Part shown: one piece after another, positions 53,284 through 62,672 of the stretch
Position numbering within the stretch: the stretch's first letter is position 1
How the letters are laid out: each line of letters starts with the position of its first letter
Origin: Chlorobiota bacterium
GTDB taxonomy: Bacteria > Bacteroidota > Ignavibacteria > OLB7
Assembly (NCBI GenBank): GCA_016710285.1
Contig: JADJXR010000001.1
Coordinates: forward strand, 3,536,501-3,600,500
Direction: 5' to 3'
DNA length: 64,000 nt
Notes under the pieces: model-generated
What the model saw: the letters and a program-made list of their open reading frames with translations, nothing else
The model's database searches: none
What the model was told of the DNA's origin: nothing
Position numbers and translations under genes: made by a program

Positions 53284-54723
53284 TTACTCCCCCCGCAGCG
53301 TCAGCCTTGCCACCGTTTCGATGTGGTAGGTCTGCGGGAACATATCCACGGGCTGCACAAAATCAACGGAGTATCGCTCGGCCAGCATCGCGCAGTCGCG
53401 TGCTTGGGTGGTGGGGTTGCAGCTAACGTAGCTGATTCTGGAGGGGGCAAGCTCCATCAGCCGCCGGACAACATCCTCGTGCATTCCCGCCCGCGGTGGG
53501 TCGGTGATCACAACATCGGGAACGCCGCCGACGCGCCCCACCACATCTTTCAAATCCCCGGCGATAAACTCTGCATTCGCCACGCCGTTCAGCACGGCGT
53601 TTGCGCGTGCGTCGGCAACCGCGCCTTCGTTCAGCTCAATCCCGATCGCGCTTCCGCTGCGCCGCGCCGCCGCAAGTGTGATGGTCCCCGCGCCGCAATA
53701 CAAGTCCCAAACGGAATCATCTTCGGTTAGCCGTGCGGCGTTCAAGGCTTCCTCGTACAAGCGGTTCGCCTGGATGCTGTTGGTTTGGAAGAAGGAGAAG
53801 GGGGAGATGCTGAAACGGTTCCCCGCCACCATCTCGGTGATTGTGCCGCTTCCATGAAGAACCCGCACCTCTTCGCTGAAGGCAATCTGCGCCTTCTTCC
53901 GGTTGATCCCTTGCACGATGGTCGTCACCCCAGGAAAATGGACCCGAAGGAATCGTGCGTATTGCTCCATCGCTTGGTCCGCCTCCTCGCTTGTCACCAA
54001 AATCACCATTGCCTCGCCCGTCCCCCGCGACGTTCGGATCACCAGATTGCGAAGCAGCCCGGTGTGCGTGCGGAAGTTGTACGGGGCCAAACCATGCTCC
54101 AACGCAAAGGAGCGCGTGGCGTTCAGCACCCCGTTGCTAAGCTCCGACTGCAGGAAGCATCCGCCAATATCCAGCACCTTGTCGTACCGCCCGGGGACGT
54201 GCAGGCCCAGCGCGAAATCCCGCACAAACTCCTTCCCGCTGGCGATTTCCGCATCGGTTAGCCAACGCTGGTCGGCAAAGGAGAACTCCATTTTGTTCCG
54301 GTAGAAGAAGGGTTCGTCGCAGCCGATGGTTGGGCGAATCTCCACTTCCTGCAACCCTCCAATCCGTTGGAATGCGTCCAGAACGTGCTGGCGTTTCCAG
54401 CGAAGTTGCTCGGCATACTCAAGGTTCTGCCATTTGCACCCGCCACACGTCCCGAAGTATTCGCACGGTGGGGAAATCCGGTGGGGGCTGGGCGTAATCA
54501 CTTGCACGGTGCGCCCTTCGGCGTAGCGTTGTTTTGTGCGGGTGATCTGCGCCAGCACCGTATCGCCAGGGACGCAGCCGGACAGGAACACCGCCATTCC
54601 GTCGTGGCGTGCAACGCACCCCCCTTCAAAGGCTGCCGTTTCGGCCACCAGTGTGTATTGATTCCCCTTGCGAAGCCGGGGCCGCAACGGTTCTTCTGAA
54701 ATTTCCGATTCTTGGTTGGTCAT
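53284..54723 (-). CDS. rlmD: 23S rRNA (uracil-C5)-methyltransferase RlmD-like
   Basis: A 479-residue RumA/RlmD-type RNA methyltransferase. An N-terminal TRAM-like domain (ALVAETA-type strand, GGCVARHDGMAVFLSGCVPGD) is followed by the iron-sulfur cysteines CEYFGTCGGCKWQ. The methyltransferase core has DLYCGAGTITLAAA (AdoMet binding), ITDPPRAGMHEDV and the catalytic Cys in SYVSCNPTTQARD. Whether the target is U1939 or another uridine of 23S rRNA is uncertain. ATG 54723 is chosen; the longer frame runs into the divergent ligase gene. Confidence 0.9.
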   Translation of the reverse strand: MTNQESEISEEPLRPRLRKGNQYTLVAETAAFEGGCVARHDGMAVFLSGCVPGDTVLAQITRTKQRYAEGRTVQVITPSPHRISPPCEYFGTCGGCKWQNLEYAEQLRWKRQHVLDAFQRIGGLQEVEIRPTIGCDEPFFYRNKMEFSFADQRWLTDAEIASGKEFVRDFALGLHVPGRYDKVLDIGGCFLQSELSNGVLNATRSFALEHGLAPYNFRTHTGLLRNLVIRTSRGTGEAMVILVTSEEADQAMEQYARFLRVHFPGVTTIVQGINRKKAQIAFSEEVRVLHGSGTITEMVAGNRFSISPFSFFQTNSIQANRLYEEALNAARLTEDDSVWDLYCGAGTITLAAARRSGSAIGIELNEGAVADARANAVLNGVANAEFIAGDLKDVVGRVGGVPDVVITDPPRAGMHEDVVRRLMELAPSRISYVSCNPTTQARDCAMLAERYSVDFVQPVDMFPQTYHIETVARLTLRGE

Positions 54724-54752
54724 TGTTTGGCAAACTGTTCTGTTCAAACTAC

Positions 54753-54767
54753 GCCATGTTGCATGGC
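54753..54767. promoter_or_regulatory. Palindrome in the rlmD/acyl-CoA ligase spacer
   Basis: GCCATG (54753-54758) and CATGGC (54762-54767) are separated by 3 nt, midway between the divergent starts. An operator is possible but unproven. Confidence 0.3.
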
Positions 54768-54820
54768 ATAGCGGCGTGCAATGTCGTAAAAGTTCCCCAT
54801 CTCGTGGTAATTTCTTGGCC

Positions 54821-56416
54821 ATGAATCTTTACCAGATGCTCCGCCGCGCTGCGGTGCTTTTCCCCAACTCCATCGCTGCCGTTGACGGGCAGCGCAGCTT
54901 CACCTATCGTGAGCTTGAATCGCGTGTGCGGCAGCTTGCCTTCCACCTTTCTTCCTGCGGGGTTGCCCCGGGCGGGCGCGTGGCCGTGCTTGATGTGAAC
55001 TCCATTGAATATCTGGAAAGTTACTTCGCGGCGGCGGCGTTGGGGGTAATCCTTTGTCCGCTCAATTTCCGGCTAAGCCCGCCAGAACTTGCGGCAATTC
55101 TTGCCGATTGCGAAGCGCAGCTGCTGATTGCCAATGTGGAGTTCGCCCCCGCCGTTGCCGCCGCGCTGCACGGGGCAAACACGGTTTCCCACCTTCTTTG
55201 GATTGGTGGATTGCCGCCAGCAGCGGCGGACAATTCTTGCAGAAGCGAGGCAAGCTACCAGCAAGCAATGGAGCCGTGCGGCGTGGTGGAATTCCCCAGC
55301 AGCATTCCCCACACCACCGTTGCCCAACTGTATTACACCAGCGGAACCACCGGCCGCCCAAAAGGGGTGATGCTTACCCACGGGAACGTCTATCTGCACG
55401 CCATTGGCGCGGTGGCCGAGCTTGGCCTGTGCCAGTCGGACCGCTGGGGCCATATCGCGCCGATGTTCCACCTTGCCGATGCCTGGGCAACGTTTGCGAT
55501 AACCATGGTTGGTGGATGCCACGTCATCGTCCCGAAATTCCAGGCGGAGGGGGCGTTGGCCGCAATCGAGGAACACCGCATCACCATCACCAACCTTATC
55601 CCCACCATGCTCAATTTGATGGTGAAACATCCAGACGTGGGGCGGCGGTCCTACGCCTCGCTTCGGTATATCCTGAGCGGTGGCGCGCCGATAGCACCGG
55701 AAGTCGTCCGCCAAATCATCTCCACTTTTGGCTGCGATTACGTCCAAACCTACGGCATGACGGAAACCAGCCCATATTTAACGCTCAGCCTGCTGAAAAA
55801 TCATCTAACAACATTGCCGCAGGAAGAACAGCTTCGGTATAAATCAAAAACGGGACGGGCATTTATCACCGTTGAATTAAAAGTTGTGCGCGATGATGGA
55901 ACCGAGGTGAAAAATAACGAGCAAGAGGTTGGCGAAATTCTTGTGCGCGGCGGAACAATTACCCCAGGATATTGGAACCGCCCGGCGGAAACCGAGGCCG
56001 CATTCCAGGATGGATGGTTAAAAACCGGCGACCTTGCCGTAATTGATGAAGAAGGGTACGTGACAATCGTGGACAGGAAAAAAGATATGATTATCACCGG
56101 CGGGGAAAATGTTTATTCCACCGAAGTGGAGAACGTTTTATACCAGCATCCAGCAATTTTGGAAGCCGCAGCATTTGGCATTCCCGACGACGTTTTTGGG
56201 GAAACGGTGGCTGCGGCAATCGTCCTGCGCGAATTGCAAGAAATTTCCAGCGAGCAGGTGATTTCTTTTTGCCGAGAATATCTGTCGGGATTCAAAATTC
56301 CTCGCCAGATATTTTTTCTGGAAACATTGCCCCGCACCGGGACGGGGAAAATCTCTAAAAAAATGATCCGAGAATCGCTTGCTGCCAGCCAGCAAGCACC
56401 AACCAACCATTCCTAA
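54821..56416 (+). CDS. AMP-dependent acyl-CoA synthetase/ligase
   Basis: A 531-residue ANL-family enzyme that activates a carboxylate, probably a fatty acid, to acyl-AMP and then acyl-CoA. The ATP motif YYTSGTTGRPKGVMLTH, the GGAPIAPEVV and QTYGMTETSP stretches, GWLKTGDLAVIDEEGYVTIVDRKKDMI and the C-terminal catalytic Lys region RTGTGKISKKMIRE are all present. ATG 54821 fits the family length. The second half of the gene, from about 55790, is visibly more AT-rich than the first. An LmbE-like gene follows 21 nt later. Confidence 0.92.
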   Translation: MNLYQMLRRAAVLFPNSIAAVDGQRSFTYRELESRVRQLAFHLSSCGVAPGGRVAVLDVNSIEYLESYFAAAALGVILCPLNFRLSPPELAAILADCEAQLLIANVEFAPAVAAALHGANTVSHLLWIGGLPPAAADNSCRSEASYQQAMEPCGVVEFPSSIPHTTVAQLYYTSGTTGRPKGVMLTHGNVYLHAIGAVAELGLCQSDRWGHIAPMFHLADAWATFAITMVGGCHVIVPKFQAEGALAAIEEHRITITNLIPTMLNLMVKHPDVGRRSYASLRYILSGGAPIAPEVVRQIISTFGCDYVQTYGMTETSPYLTLSLLKNHLTTLPQEEQLRYKSKTGRAFITVELKVVRDDGTEVKNNEQEVGEILVRGGTITPGYWNRPAETEAAFQDGWLKTGDLAVIDEEGYVTIVDRKKDMIITGGENVYSTEVENVLYQHPAILEAAAFGIPDDVFGETVAAAIVLRELQEISSEQVISFCREYLSGFKIPRQIFFLETLPRTGTGKISKKMIRESLAASQQAPTNHS

Positions 56417-56437
56417 TCACCAACAATCAAACAACAA

Positions 56438-57355
56438 ATGAACCGGTATAAACTCGCCTTGCTATTTCTGCTGCTTGCACTCCTTTTTCCCATCGGGATT
56501 CCGGCACAGACCGACACCGCCGTAAAAGTGCTGCTTGTGAACGCCCATCCCGACGATGAATCTGGATGCGCCGCCACCGTGTATAAAATCACTCACGACC
56601 TGAAAGGAGTTGTGGACCTTGCCGTGATAACCAACGGCGAAGCAGGCTACAAATACTCAACCCTTGCCGAATCAATTTATGGGATGGAGTTGACGGAGGA
56701 GGCCGTTGGTCGGGAATTTTTGCCGACAATTCGGAAACGCGAACTGATGAACGGCGGCAAGTGGGTCGGCATCCGTAATTATTATTTTATGGAGCAGAAG
56801 GACACCCGCTATTCAACCGACCCGTCGGAGGTAATGAATACTGGAGTGTGGAACCTTGCGCAAGTAAAACAGCGATTAACGGAAATCATTCTTCGCGAAC
56901 GGTACGATTATATTTTTTGCTTGCTTCCAACCGATGGAACACATGGCCACCATAAATCAGCAACAATTTTGGCATTGCAGACAGTCCAAGAATTGCCAGC
57001 GGAACAACGCCCGGTGGTGCTTGGCGTTTCCGACTCGACAAAAGGGGACACCGCTGCAACCCGATTTTCCATGCTGGCAAAATACCCCGAAACAAAAATC
57101 AGCAGTGGCAAGCCAAGTTTCTTTTTTGATAGAACCGTGAAGTTCGGATTTAAAAACGCGCTGGATTATAAAATCGTTGTGAATTGGCTGATTGCCGAAC
57201 ATAAATCACAAGGAACCATGCAAACCGGAATGAGCAGGGGAGACATTGAGCAATTCTGGTTTTTCGACATCAACGATCCAGCAAAAATGGAGGAAACAAA
57301 GCAGATGTTTGAGCGATTGAAGCCAATCCCTTTCCCGAAAAAAGAATACAAGTAA
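56438..57355 (+). CDS. Exported PIG-L/LmbE-like deacetylase
   Basis: A 305-residue protein with a signal peptide (LALLFLLLALLFPIGIPAQ) and an LmbE fold. The metal/catalytic motif is NAHPDDES, and the late His motif is GTHGHHKSA. Family members remove acetyl groups from GlcNAc-type sugars, but this one is exported, so the substrate may be extracellular. It probably shares a transcript with the acyl-CoA ligase. It is convergent with the AAA/VWA gene, 14 nt away. Confidence 0.87.
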   Translation: MNRYKLALLFLLLALLFPIGIPAQTDTAVKVLLVNAHPDDESGCAATVYKITHDLKGVVDLAVITNGEAGYKYSTLAESIYGMELTEEAVGREFLPTIRKRELMNGGKWVGIRNYYFMEQKDTRYSTDPSEVMNTGVWNLAQVKQRLTEIILRERYDYIFCLLPTDGTHGHHKSATILALQTVQELPAEQRPVVLGVSDSTKGDTAATRFSMLAKYPETKISSGKPSFFFDRTVKFGFKNALDYKIVVNWLIAEHKSQGTMQTGMSRGDIEQFWFFDINDPAKMEETKQMFERLKPIPFPKKEYK

Positions 57356-57369
57356 CCAAACTGCGCATT

Positions 57370-59289
57370 TCAACGTGGCGGAAGTTGAGCTGGCGGGGGC
57401 AATGCCGGAAGAAAAAAGTATTCCCCGCCAAGCTGCTCGGCCAATCGAACCGCGTCGGAGTTCTGGCTGAATCGTTCGCGGGTGTCAATCACCACCGAAC
57501 GCACCCCCGCGCGGCGATACGCTTCCCCAATTTTTTGCATCTCCTCCTGCACCGTTTTGCGGCGCACTTCGCGGATCATTGCTGCGGATCCTGGCTCCAG
57601 CGGGACGTTGGCGCGCCCGTCGGTTAGGATCACCACCAATGCTTGCTCGTTCCCCCGAATCCGCTCCCGCTCGGCAATCGAAAGGGCCATCACCAGCGAT
57701 GAACCCAACGGAGTTCCGCCGCCGGTTGGCATCCGGTCCAGCGAACGCTTTGCCCGCTCGACGGAGCTTGTTGGGGGGAGCAGAAGCTCGGCCTGGCTTC
57801 CCCGGAATCCAATCATCGCCACGCGGTCGCGGCTGATGTAGGCGGTTTGCAAAATTCTTCCTGCCACCCCTTTTGCCTCGCGGATTCGGTTGGTTGCCAT
57901 GGATCCGCTGCTGTCAACGCAGAAAATGAACAGCGTTCCGGCACGCTCGGAGAACTCCTTGATTCGCAGGTCGCCCTTTCGGATTCGTATCCAATCTCCA
58001 TCCCCGCTCCTTCTGGATTGCTGGTGCGGGGCCGCTGCGCGAAGGGTTGATAGAAGGTCAATCCGCCTTCCGGCAAGCTCCCCCTCGGTTGTGCGGACGT
58101 GCCGCCCACGCAGCACCTGTTTGCGCGTCCCCCGCTTCCCCGATTCCAGCCCCAGGGCCTGCTGGAAAAACGCCAGCAGTGGCGGTATCGGCGCGGTGAA
58201 ATCAATCGGGTCGAACAGCTGCTCGGCCCCGGTTTGCGATTCGCCGATCGTGCTTGCCTCCTCGGTTGGTTGCTCATCTTGCCTCCCTTCGGCTTGCTCG
58301 CCTTCCCCTTCGGCCTCGGTTTCGCTGGCCGCAGCTTCGCTGGTTGGCGCGGTTCCGCTTTGCTGGATTGGTGGCTCCTCCGCTTCCGGTTGCTGGGGGC
58401 CGGGCTGGGTTGGGTCCGGGATGTTTTGGGTGCGCGGAGCAAGCACCGTGGCGATTGCAAAGCTCACATCGGCTTCCTCAACCACCATGGATTGGCGAAG
58501 TGCCGCGTGCGCCCGCGCAGCTTTTGCCGCAAAGATCAGCCCCCGCTGGCCGGCCACCTGCAACGCCGCCGCCGCTTCTATCAATTGCTCGATTGCAAGA
58601 TCGCCGACTCGAACCCGGGGCCAGCTAAGGCGGGCGTTCAGCACCTGCTCGGCAATGCGTTGCTCATGCCCGGAATATCGCTGGGTGGTCTGCTGTGGCG
58701 ATGCCGCGAACTCCTGGCGCAGCCGCAGCAATCGCCCTACGTGCTCGGCTGGAAGCCTCCGCTCTTGAGCGATAAGAAAGGGGATTTTGTCGGCAAGGGC
58801 TTGTTGGATTGGGCGTTCGGAAGGGACCGCGGTTGCCAGCAGGGAGAAGCGTGCGGGGAAGAACTGGCCAAATCCTTCGCGCTGGCAATTCACCATTCCG
58901 GAATCCAACGCTTGGCCAATCGTGGCGGCGGTTGCGGGGTCCAGAAGCGGAAGATTATCAACGATGAGTATGCCGCCATTGGCCGCCGGAAGTATCCCGG
59001 GTTGCAGCACGGGCGTGCCGTGGGCGATTGTTGCATCAAAGTCAATCCCGCCAATCAGGCGGTCGTGGGTGATGCCCAACGGCAGGCGGGCAACGGGCAT
59101 TTGGGGATCAATCTGGGCCAGAACAAACTGGCTGAAACTGGAAAGGAGTTGCGATTTGCCAACGCCCACCGGCCCAGAGATCACCACCCCGCAGAGCGTT
59201 GGATCCACCAGCGTGCACAGCAATGCCCGCCGCGCCATTCCGTACCCAAGAAACGCGCTGAATGGAAGGGAATACAAGGAGTGGAGCAA
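57370..59289 (-). CDS. ChlD/BchD-like AAA+ and VWA protein
   Basis: A 639-residue protein resembling magnesium-chelatase subunit D: an N-terminal AAA+ domain with Walker A SGPVGVGKSQ (about residues 38-47) and ILIVDNLPLLD at the Walker B position, where Asn replaces the usual Glu. Next is an acidic Pro/Glu-rich linker (about residues 290-350). A C-terminal VWA domain follows, with MIDAS motif VDSSGSMATN and LTDGRAN. No chlH or other chelatase gene is nearby, so a chelatase role is not implied. TTG 59289 keeps the family N-terminus LPFSAFLGYGMARRALL. It is 58 nt head-to-head with the McrC-like gene. Confidence 0.88.
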   Translation of the reverse strand: MLHSLYSLPFSAFLGYGMARRALLCTLVDPTLCGVVISGPVGVGKSQLLSSFSQFVLAQIDPQMPVARLPLGITHDRLIGGIDFDATIAHGTPVLQPGILPAANGGILIVDNLPLLDPATAATIGQALDSGMVNCQREGFGQFFPARFSLLATAVPSERPIQQALADKIPFLIAQERRLPAEHVGRLLRLRQEFAASPQQTTQRYSGHEQRIAEQVLNARLSWPRVRVGDLAIEQLIEAAAALQVAGQRGLIFAAKAARAHAALRQSMVVEEADVSFAIATVLAPRTQNIPDPTQPGPQQPEAEEPPIQQSGTAPTSEAAASETEAEGEGEQAEGRQDEQPTEEASTIGESQTGAEQLFDPIDFTAPIPPLLAFFQQALGLESGKRGTRKQVLRGRHVRTTEGELAGRRIDLLSTLRAAAPHQQSRRSGDGDWIRIRKGDLRIKEFSERAGTLFIFCVDSSGSMATNRIREAKGVAGRILQTAYISRDRVAMIGFRGSQAELLLPPTSSVERAKRSLDRMPTGGGTPLGSSLVMALSIAERERIRGNEQALVVILTDGRANVPLEPGSAAMIREVRRKTVQEEMQKIGEAYRRAGVRSVVIDTRERFSQNSDAVRLAEQLGGEYFFLPALPPPAQLPPR

Positions 59290-59347
59290 TGTTGGCCGCG
59301 GTTAGTTGTTGGTTGCTGAAAAATGTTTTTAGTTAGCACGCACCGAA

Positions 59348-60550
59348 ATGAACCTTACCGTCCACGAGTATCAAGAAAGCCAATTCACCTGCCAGCAGAT
59401 TAGCAGCCGGCAGGGGGCCGTTCTGTGGGAAAACTACGGAACCTATCTAACGGTCATGGCTCCCTCGCTGACCACCAACAACCGGTGGGTGCTGCGGCCA
59501 CAGGGGTGGGTGGGGAGCATTGTGGTTGATGCCGAACTGTGCGTGATGTTGCAGCCGAAGTTGCCCGTTGCCAACATCTTCGCAATGCTTGAATATGCCT
59601 ACCGGCTGAAAAGTTTTACGGTGCTGGAGGGGGTGGCTTCGCTCCGCACGGTGGAGGAGATGTTCCAGCAGCTTGCCACCATTTTTGCCAAGCGTGTGCT
59701 GGACCGGGCGCGGATTGGGCTGCACCAGCAATATGTTGAACGCACCGAGCAATCGCCCTACGTCCGTGGCAGGGTTGACCTTCCGGAAAACTGGCGTGGG
59801 CCGCACCGCCACCCGCCAAGCTCGCGGTTCCAGGAGCGGACCGCCAACTGCGAGGATAACCAGATTATCGCCTTCACGTTGCAAACATTGGCGCGGCATC
59901 GCTTGGCCGAGCGTGTGGCAAGCAGCGTCCGCACGGCGTTGCGCCTGTTTGCGGGGGGGATCACCCGGGCATTCTTTCACCCAACCGACTGCACCAACCG
60001 CCACTACTCCCGGCTGAACAGCGATTACCGAATCCTGCACGCGCTTTGCCGTTTTTTCTTGGAGCACTCCGGCCCAACCCATGAGTTTGGCGACCGCGCC
60101 ATGCTTCCATTTCTGGTGAATATGGGCCGGCTGTTTGAGCTGTTTGTGGCCGAGTGGCTGCGCTGCCATCTTCCGGAAGGGTTCCGGCTGGTGACGCAGG
60201 AGCGCGTTGCGGCGGACGTTGCCGGGGCATTCCCCATCACCCTGGATATGGTGATCTACCAAGCCGGAAGCGACACGCCCGTGCTGGTGGTTGACACCAA
60301 GTATAAAATTGGCGACCGCCCTTCCCCCGAGGACCTTCAGCAGATTGTGGCCTACTCCGTTGCGCGGGGCTGCGCCAATGCTGTGCTGATCTATCCAACC
60401 AAACTGCGCCACCCGTTCAACGGGCGATATGGCCGAAGCCCAGTTGCTATCCGAACCGTGGCCTTCACCATCGAAGGGGACGTTGAGCAGGGGGGAAGGG
60501 AGATGCTGGTTGAGTTGCTGCGGGGCGTTTCAACTCACCCATCCGATTGA
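59348..60550 (+). CDS. McrC-like nuclease without McrB
   Basis: A 400-residue McrC family protein, the nuclease subunit of McrBC-type modification-dependent restriction. The N-terminal part (YGTYLTVMAP, GSIVVDAELCVMLQPKLPVANIFAMLEYAY) matches family structure. The PD-(D/E)XK site is ITLDMVIYQAG ... VLVVDTKYKIGD. The McrB GTPase/AAA+ partner is not adjacent; the nearest AAA+ gene is the divergent ChlD-like one. Its last 16 nt overlap the end of the convergent CHASE2 gene. Confidence 0.87.
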   Translation: MNLTVHEYQESQFTCQQISSRQGAVLWENYGTYLTVMAPSLTTNNRWVLRPQGWVGSIVVDAELCVMLQPKLPVANIFAMLEYAYRLKSFTVLEGVASLRTVEEMFQQLATIFAKRVLDRARIGLHQQYVERTEQSPYVRGRVDLPENWRGPHRHPPSSRFQERTANCEDNQIIAFTLQTLARHRLAERVASSVRTALRLFAGGITRAFFHPTDCTNRHYSRLNSDYRILHALCRFFLEHSGPTHEFGDRAMLPFLVNMGRLFELFVAEWLRCHLPEGFRLVTQERVAADVAGAFPITLDMVIYQAGSDTPVLVVDTKYKIGDRPSPEDLQQIVAYSVARGCANAVLIYPTKLRHPFNGRYGRSPVAIRTVAFTIEGDVEQGGREMLVELLRGVSTHPSD

Positions 60551-62619
60551 ATCCGCAGGCGGTAGTTCCGAACCTCCGTCAGCCCGGGGTGTTGCGCCGG
60601 TTGGCAGCGGATGGTGCGCCCACCATACACCAGGTCGAAATAATCATCGCGCTCGTTGGTGTCCTCCTGCTCGTTGAAGTAGATGAACAGTTCATCGGTC
60701 CCATGCAAACGGCAGCGGCAGCTGATGGTGTAGGGATAGAAAATCGGCCCATGCTCCAGCAGCGATTGATAATCGCGAGCTTCCTCCATCAACGTCACCT
60801 CGGCTTTGGCCGCAAACTGCTCGATCTCGGCATAGAGTGTCTCAAAATTTTTGCGGCTTCCTCCTTCTCCGGTCAGTGCCGTCAAGGCAAGGTCAATGTA
60901 GTCGGCGGCTGAGGTTTCTTCTCCGGTTGGGGGGGCGTTGGCAACCGATCCATCGCTTGGATCGGCGGCGGTGGCAGCACCGGCGGCGGTTTGCCGGCGG
61001 ACCTCGTTCAAGGCAATGTAGAACGATCGCGAAAGCCGAAGCTCCTGGACGATGCGGGGATAATGCGCCATCATCTCAATAATCGCCGCGCCATGCCGGG
61101 CATCGGCCCCGGCCGATTGCAACTGGGCCTGCTGCCCGCGAATTCCGGCGAACATCCGTTGCGGTGTGGGGGAAGCAATCGTCAGGCTTGGGAAGGTGAT
61201 GGTCCCTTGCTCAACCGCTTCGTGGAACAGCGCGGCGCAGGCAAGATGAAATTGCAGCCGAAGGAAATGCAACGCCTGCATGTACTGTTGCTCCACCGGG
61301 CCGGCCTGCAGGATGTCGAACAACTGCTCGCGCAGCCATCCCAGCCGGATTTTTTTTGCGCGGCGGCGCCGGCTGATGTCGCGGGACAACTCGATCCCTT
61401 TTTGCAGCAGCTCGAATGTTGGTATCGCCAGCAGCACCGCCGTGAATGGGGTGTAGATGGAGAACTTGTACGTGGTGTAGCGGAACGCCAGCACCGGAAG
61501 CAGGACTGCCAAAAACAGGAAGAGGAAGAAGAGTGAGTATTGGCTGATGGTCCGTAGCGTTGGGCGGCGCACGTTGCTTACGCGGGATCGCAGCAGCAGG
61601 AAGACCGTGGCGATTGCAATCCCCACCATGATGTTCACGTAGGGGGCAACCACCTCAACAACCCGCCCCTGCAACATGGTGTTGACGATGTTGGCATGGA
61701 TCCCCACGCCGTGCATATCGGGAAGCGCGTTCTTTCCGTTTTTCAGCGGCGTAAAAAAACGATCCACGATGGAGGTGATTTGGGAATTGCGGATGTCGGC
61801 ATAGCCCACCAGCACAGCCTTCCCGGCCAGCTGCTGCCGGAATGCTTCCACCGCGCTGCTCTCCCCCTGCATTGCCGCGGCAAACACCGCCTCCAACGGA
61901 ATCGTCGGGAATATCTGCTTCCCGCCACCGTTGTCCCCTTCGGATTCCTCGCCGATGCCGCCGGCGTAATCAATCACAAACGTTTTTTGGGAGAAGGAGG
62001 TGGCCACCGCAGCCGCGTTGCTATCAATGGCGCGGGCAATTTTTACGTCGAACGATTCAAACTTGACGGAATCTGCCTGGCCCCACAGCACGGTGTAGGT
62101 GCGGATTGTTTTGTCGTCGTCGGGCTGAAGGTTGATGCAGCCAAGCTGCGCTCCGTTCAGCTTGAAAAGGGGAGGGGGGATTCGGAATCGCTTCAGGCTG
62201 TCCTCGTAGAAGATGCCGAACATCAGGTTGGGGTGCGCCTCGATCAATGCGGCCAACATTGCGTCGCCGTCGGGGGATTCGGGGCGTTCATCTTCCAGCA
62301 AAAAATCAACGGCAACGATTGCGGGCTTTAAATCCAGCACTGCGGCAAGCCGGGTTGCAAGAAGTGCGCGGTCCACACGGTCGGTGCTGTCGAACAGCGT
62401 GCGGTCGTAGGTCAGGACCCGGATGTTGGTGTCAATCGGAAGCTCGCCACGGGTTTGCAGCACCAGATCGGTGAAATTCTGGTCGTTCATCGCCACCTCG
62501 ACCACGTCGAATTGTGGCAGGTCCTGGGAGTATTGGGAGAAGATGGCAACCCCCACCGCCGCCGCCAGAATCAGCCCCCAGCGGCGAGCATCCATCCGAA
62601 ATGTTTGGCGCAGTGACAC
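60535..62619 (-). CDS. CHASE2-domain membrane protein
   Basis: A 694-residue protein with an N-terminal helix (WGLILAAAVGVAIFSQY), an extracytoplasmic CHASE2 sensor domain (VLTYDRTLFDSTDRVDRALLA, LKPAIVAVDFLLEDE, LVGYADIRNSQ, HGVGIHANIVNTMLQGR) and three to four helices at about residues 325-410. The cytoplasmic C-terminal 280 residues are helical and unrecognised; no kinase, cyclase or GGDEF motif was seen. It starts with GTG 62619 (ATG 62595 is an alternative). It is probably a sensor of unknown ligand. It overlaps the McrC-like gene tail-to-tail by 16 nt. Confidence 0.86.
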   Translation of the reverse strand: MSLRQTFRMDARRWGLILAAAVGVAIFSQYSQDLPQFDVVEVAMNDQNFTDLVLQTRGELPIDTNIRVLTYDRTLFDSTDRVDRALLATRLAAVLDLKPAIVAVDFLLEDERPESPDGDAMLAALIEAHPNLMFGIFYEDSLKRFRIPPPLFKLNGAQLGCINLQPDDDKTIRTYTVLWGQADSVKFESFDVKIARAIDSNAAAVATSFSQKTFVIDYAGGIGEESEGDNGGGKQIFPTIPLEAVFAAAMQGESSAVEAFRQQLAGKAVLVGYADIRNSQITSIVDRFFTPLKNGKNALPDMHGVGIHANIVNTMLQGRVVEVVAPYVNIMVGIAIATVFLLLRSRVSNVRRPTLRTISQYSLFFLFLFLAVLLPVLAFRYTTYKFSIYTPFTAVLLAIPTFELLQKGIELSRDISRRRRAKKIRLGWLREQLFDILQAGPVEQQYMQALHFLRLQFHLACAALFHEAVEQGTITFPSLTIASPTPQRMFAGIRGQQAQLQSAGADARHGAAIIEMMAHYPRIVQELRLSRSFYIALNEVRRQTAAGAATAADPSDGSVANAPPTGEETSAADYIDLALTALTGEGGSRKNFETLYAEIEQFAAKAEVTLMEEARDYQSLLEHGPIFYPYTISCRCRLHGTDELFIYFNEQEDTNERDDYFDLVYGGRTIRCQPAQHPGLTEVRNYRLRIQSDG

Positions 62620-62672
62620 GGTTAATGGAGGTTGCTTGTGATTGATGTGTGCAGTGATTCCCGCAAGGCTCT

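Noticed and set aside
57370..59289. Magnesium-chelatase operon
   Set aside because: Only a ChlD-like gene is present; no H subunit or porphyrin genes in the window, and the Walker B is altered.
57890..59319. Plus-strand frames over the AAA/VWA gene
   Set aside because: Antisense shadows of the ChlD-like gene, rich in Ser/Ala/Pro with no domain.
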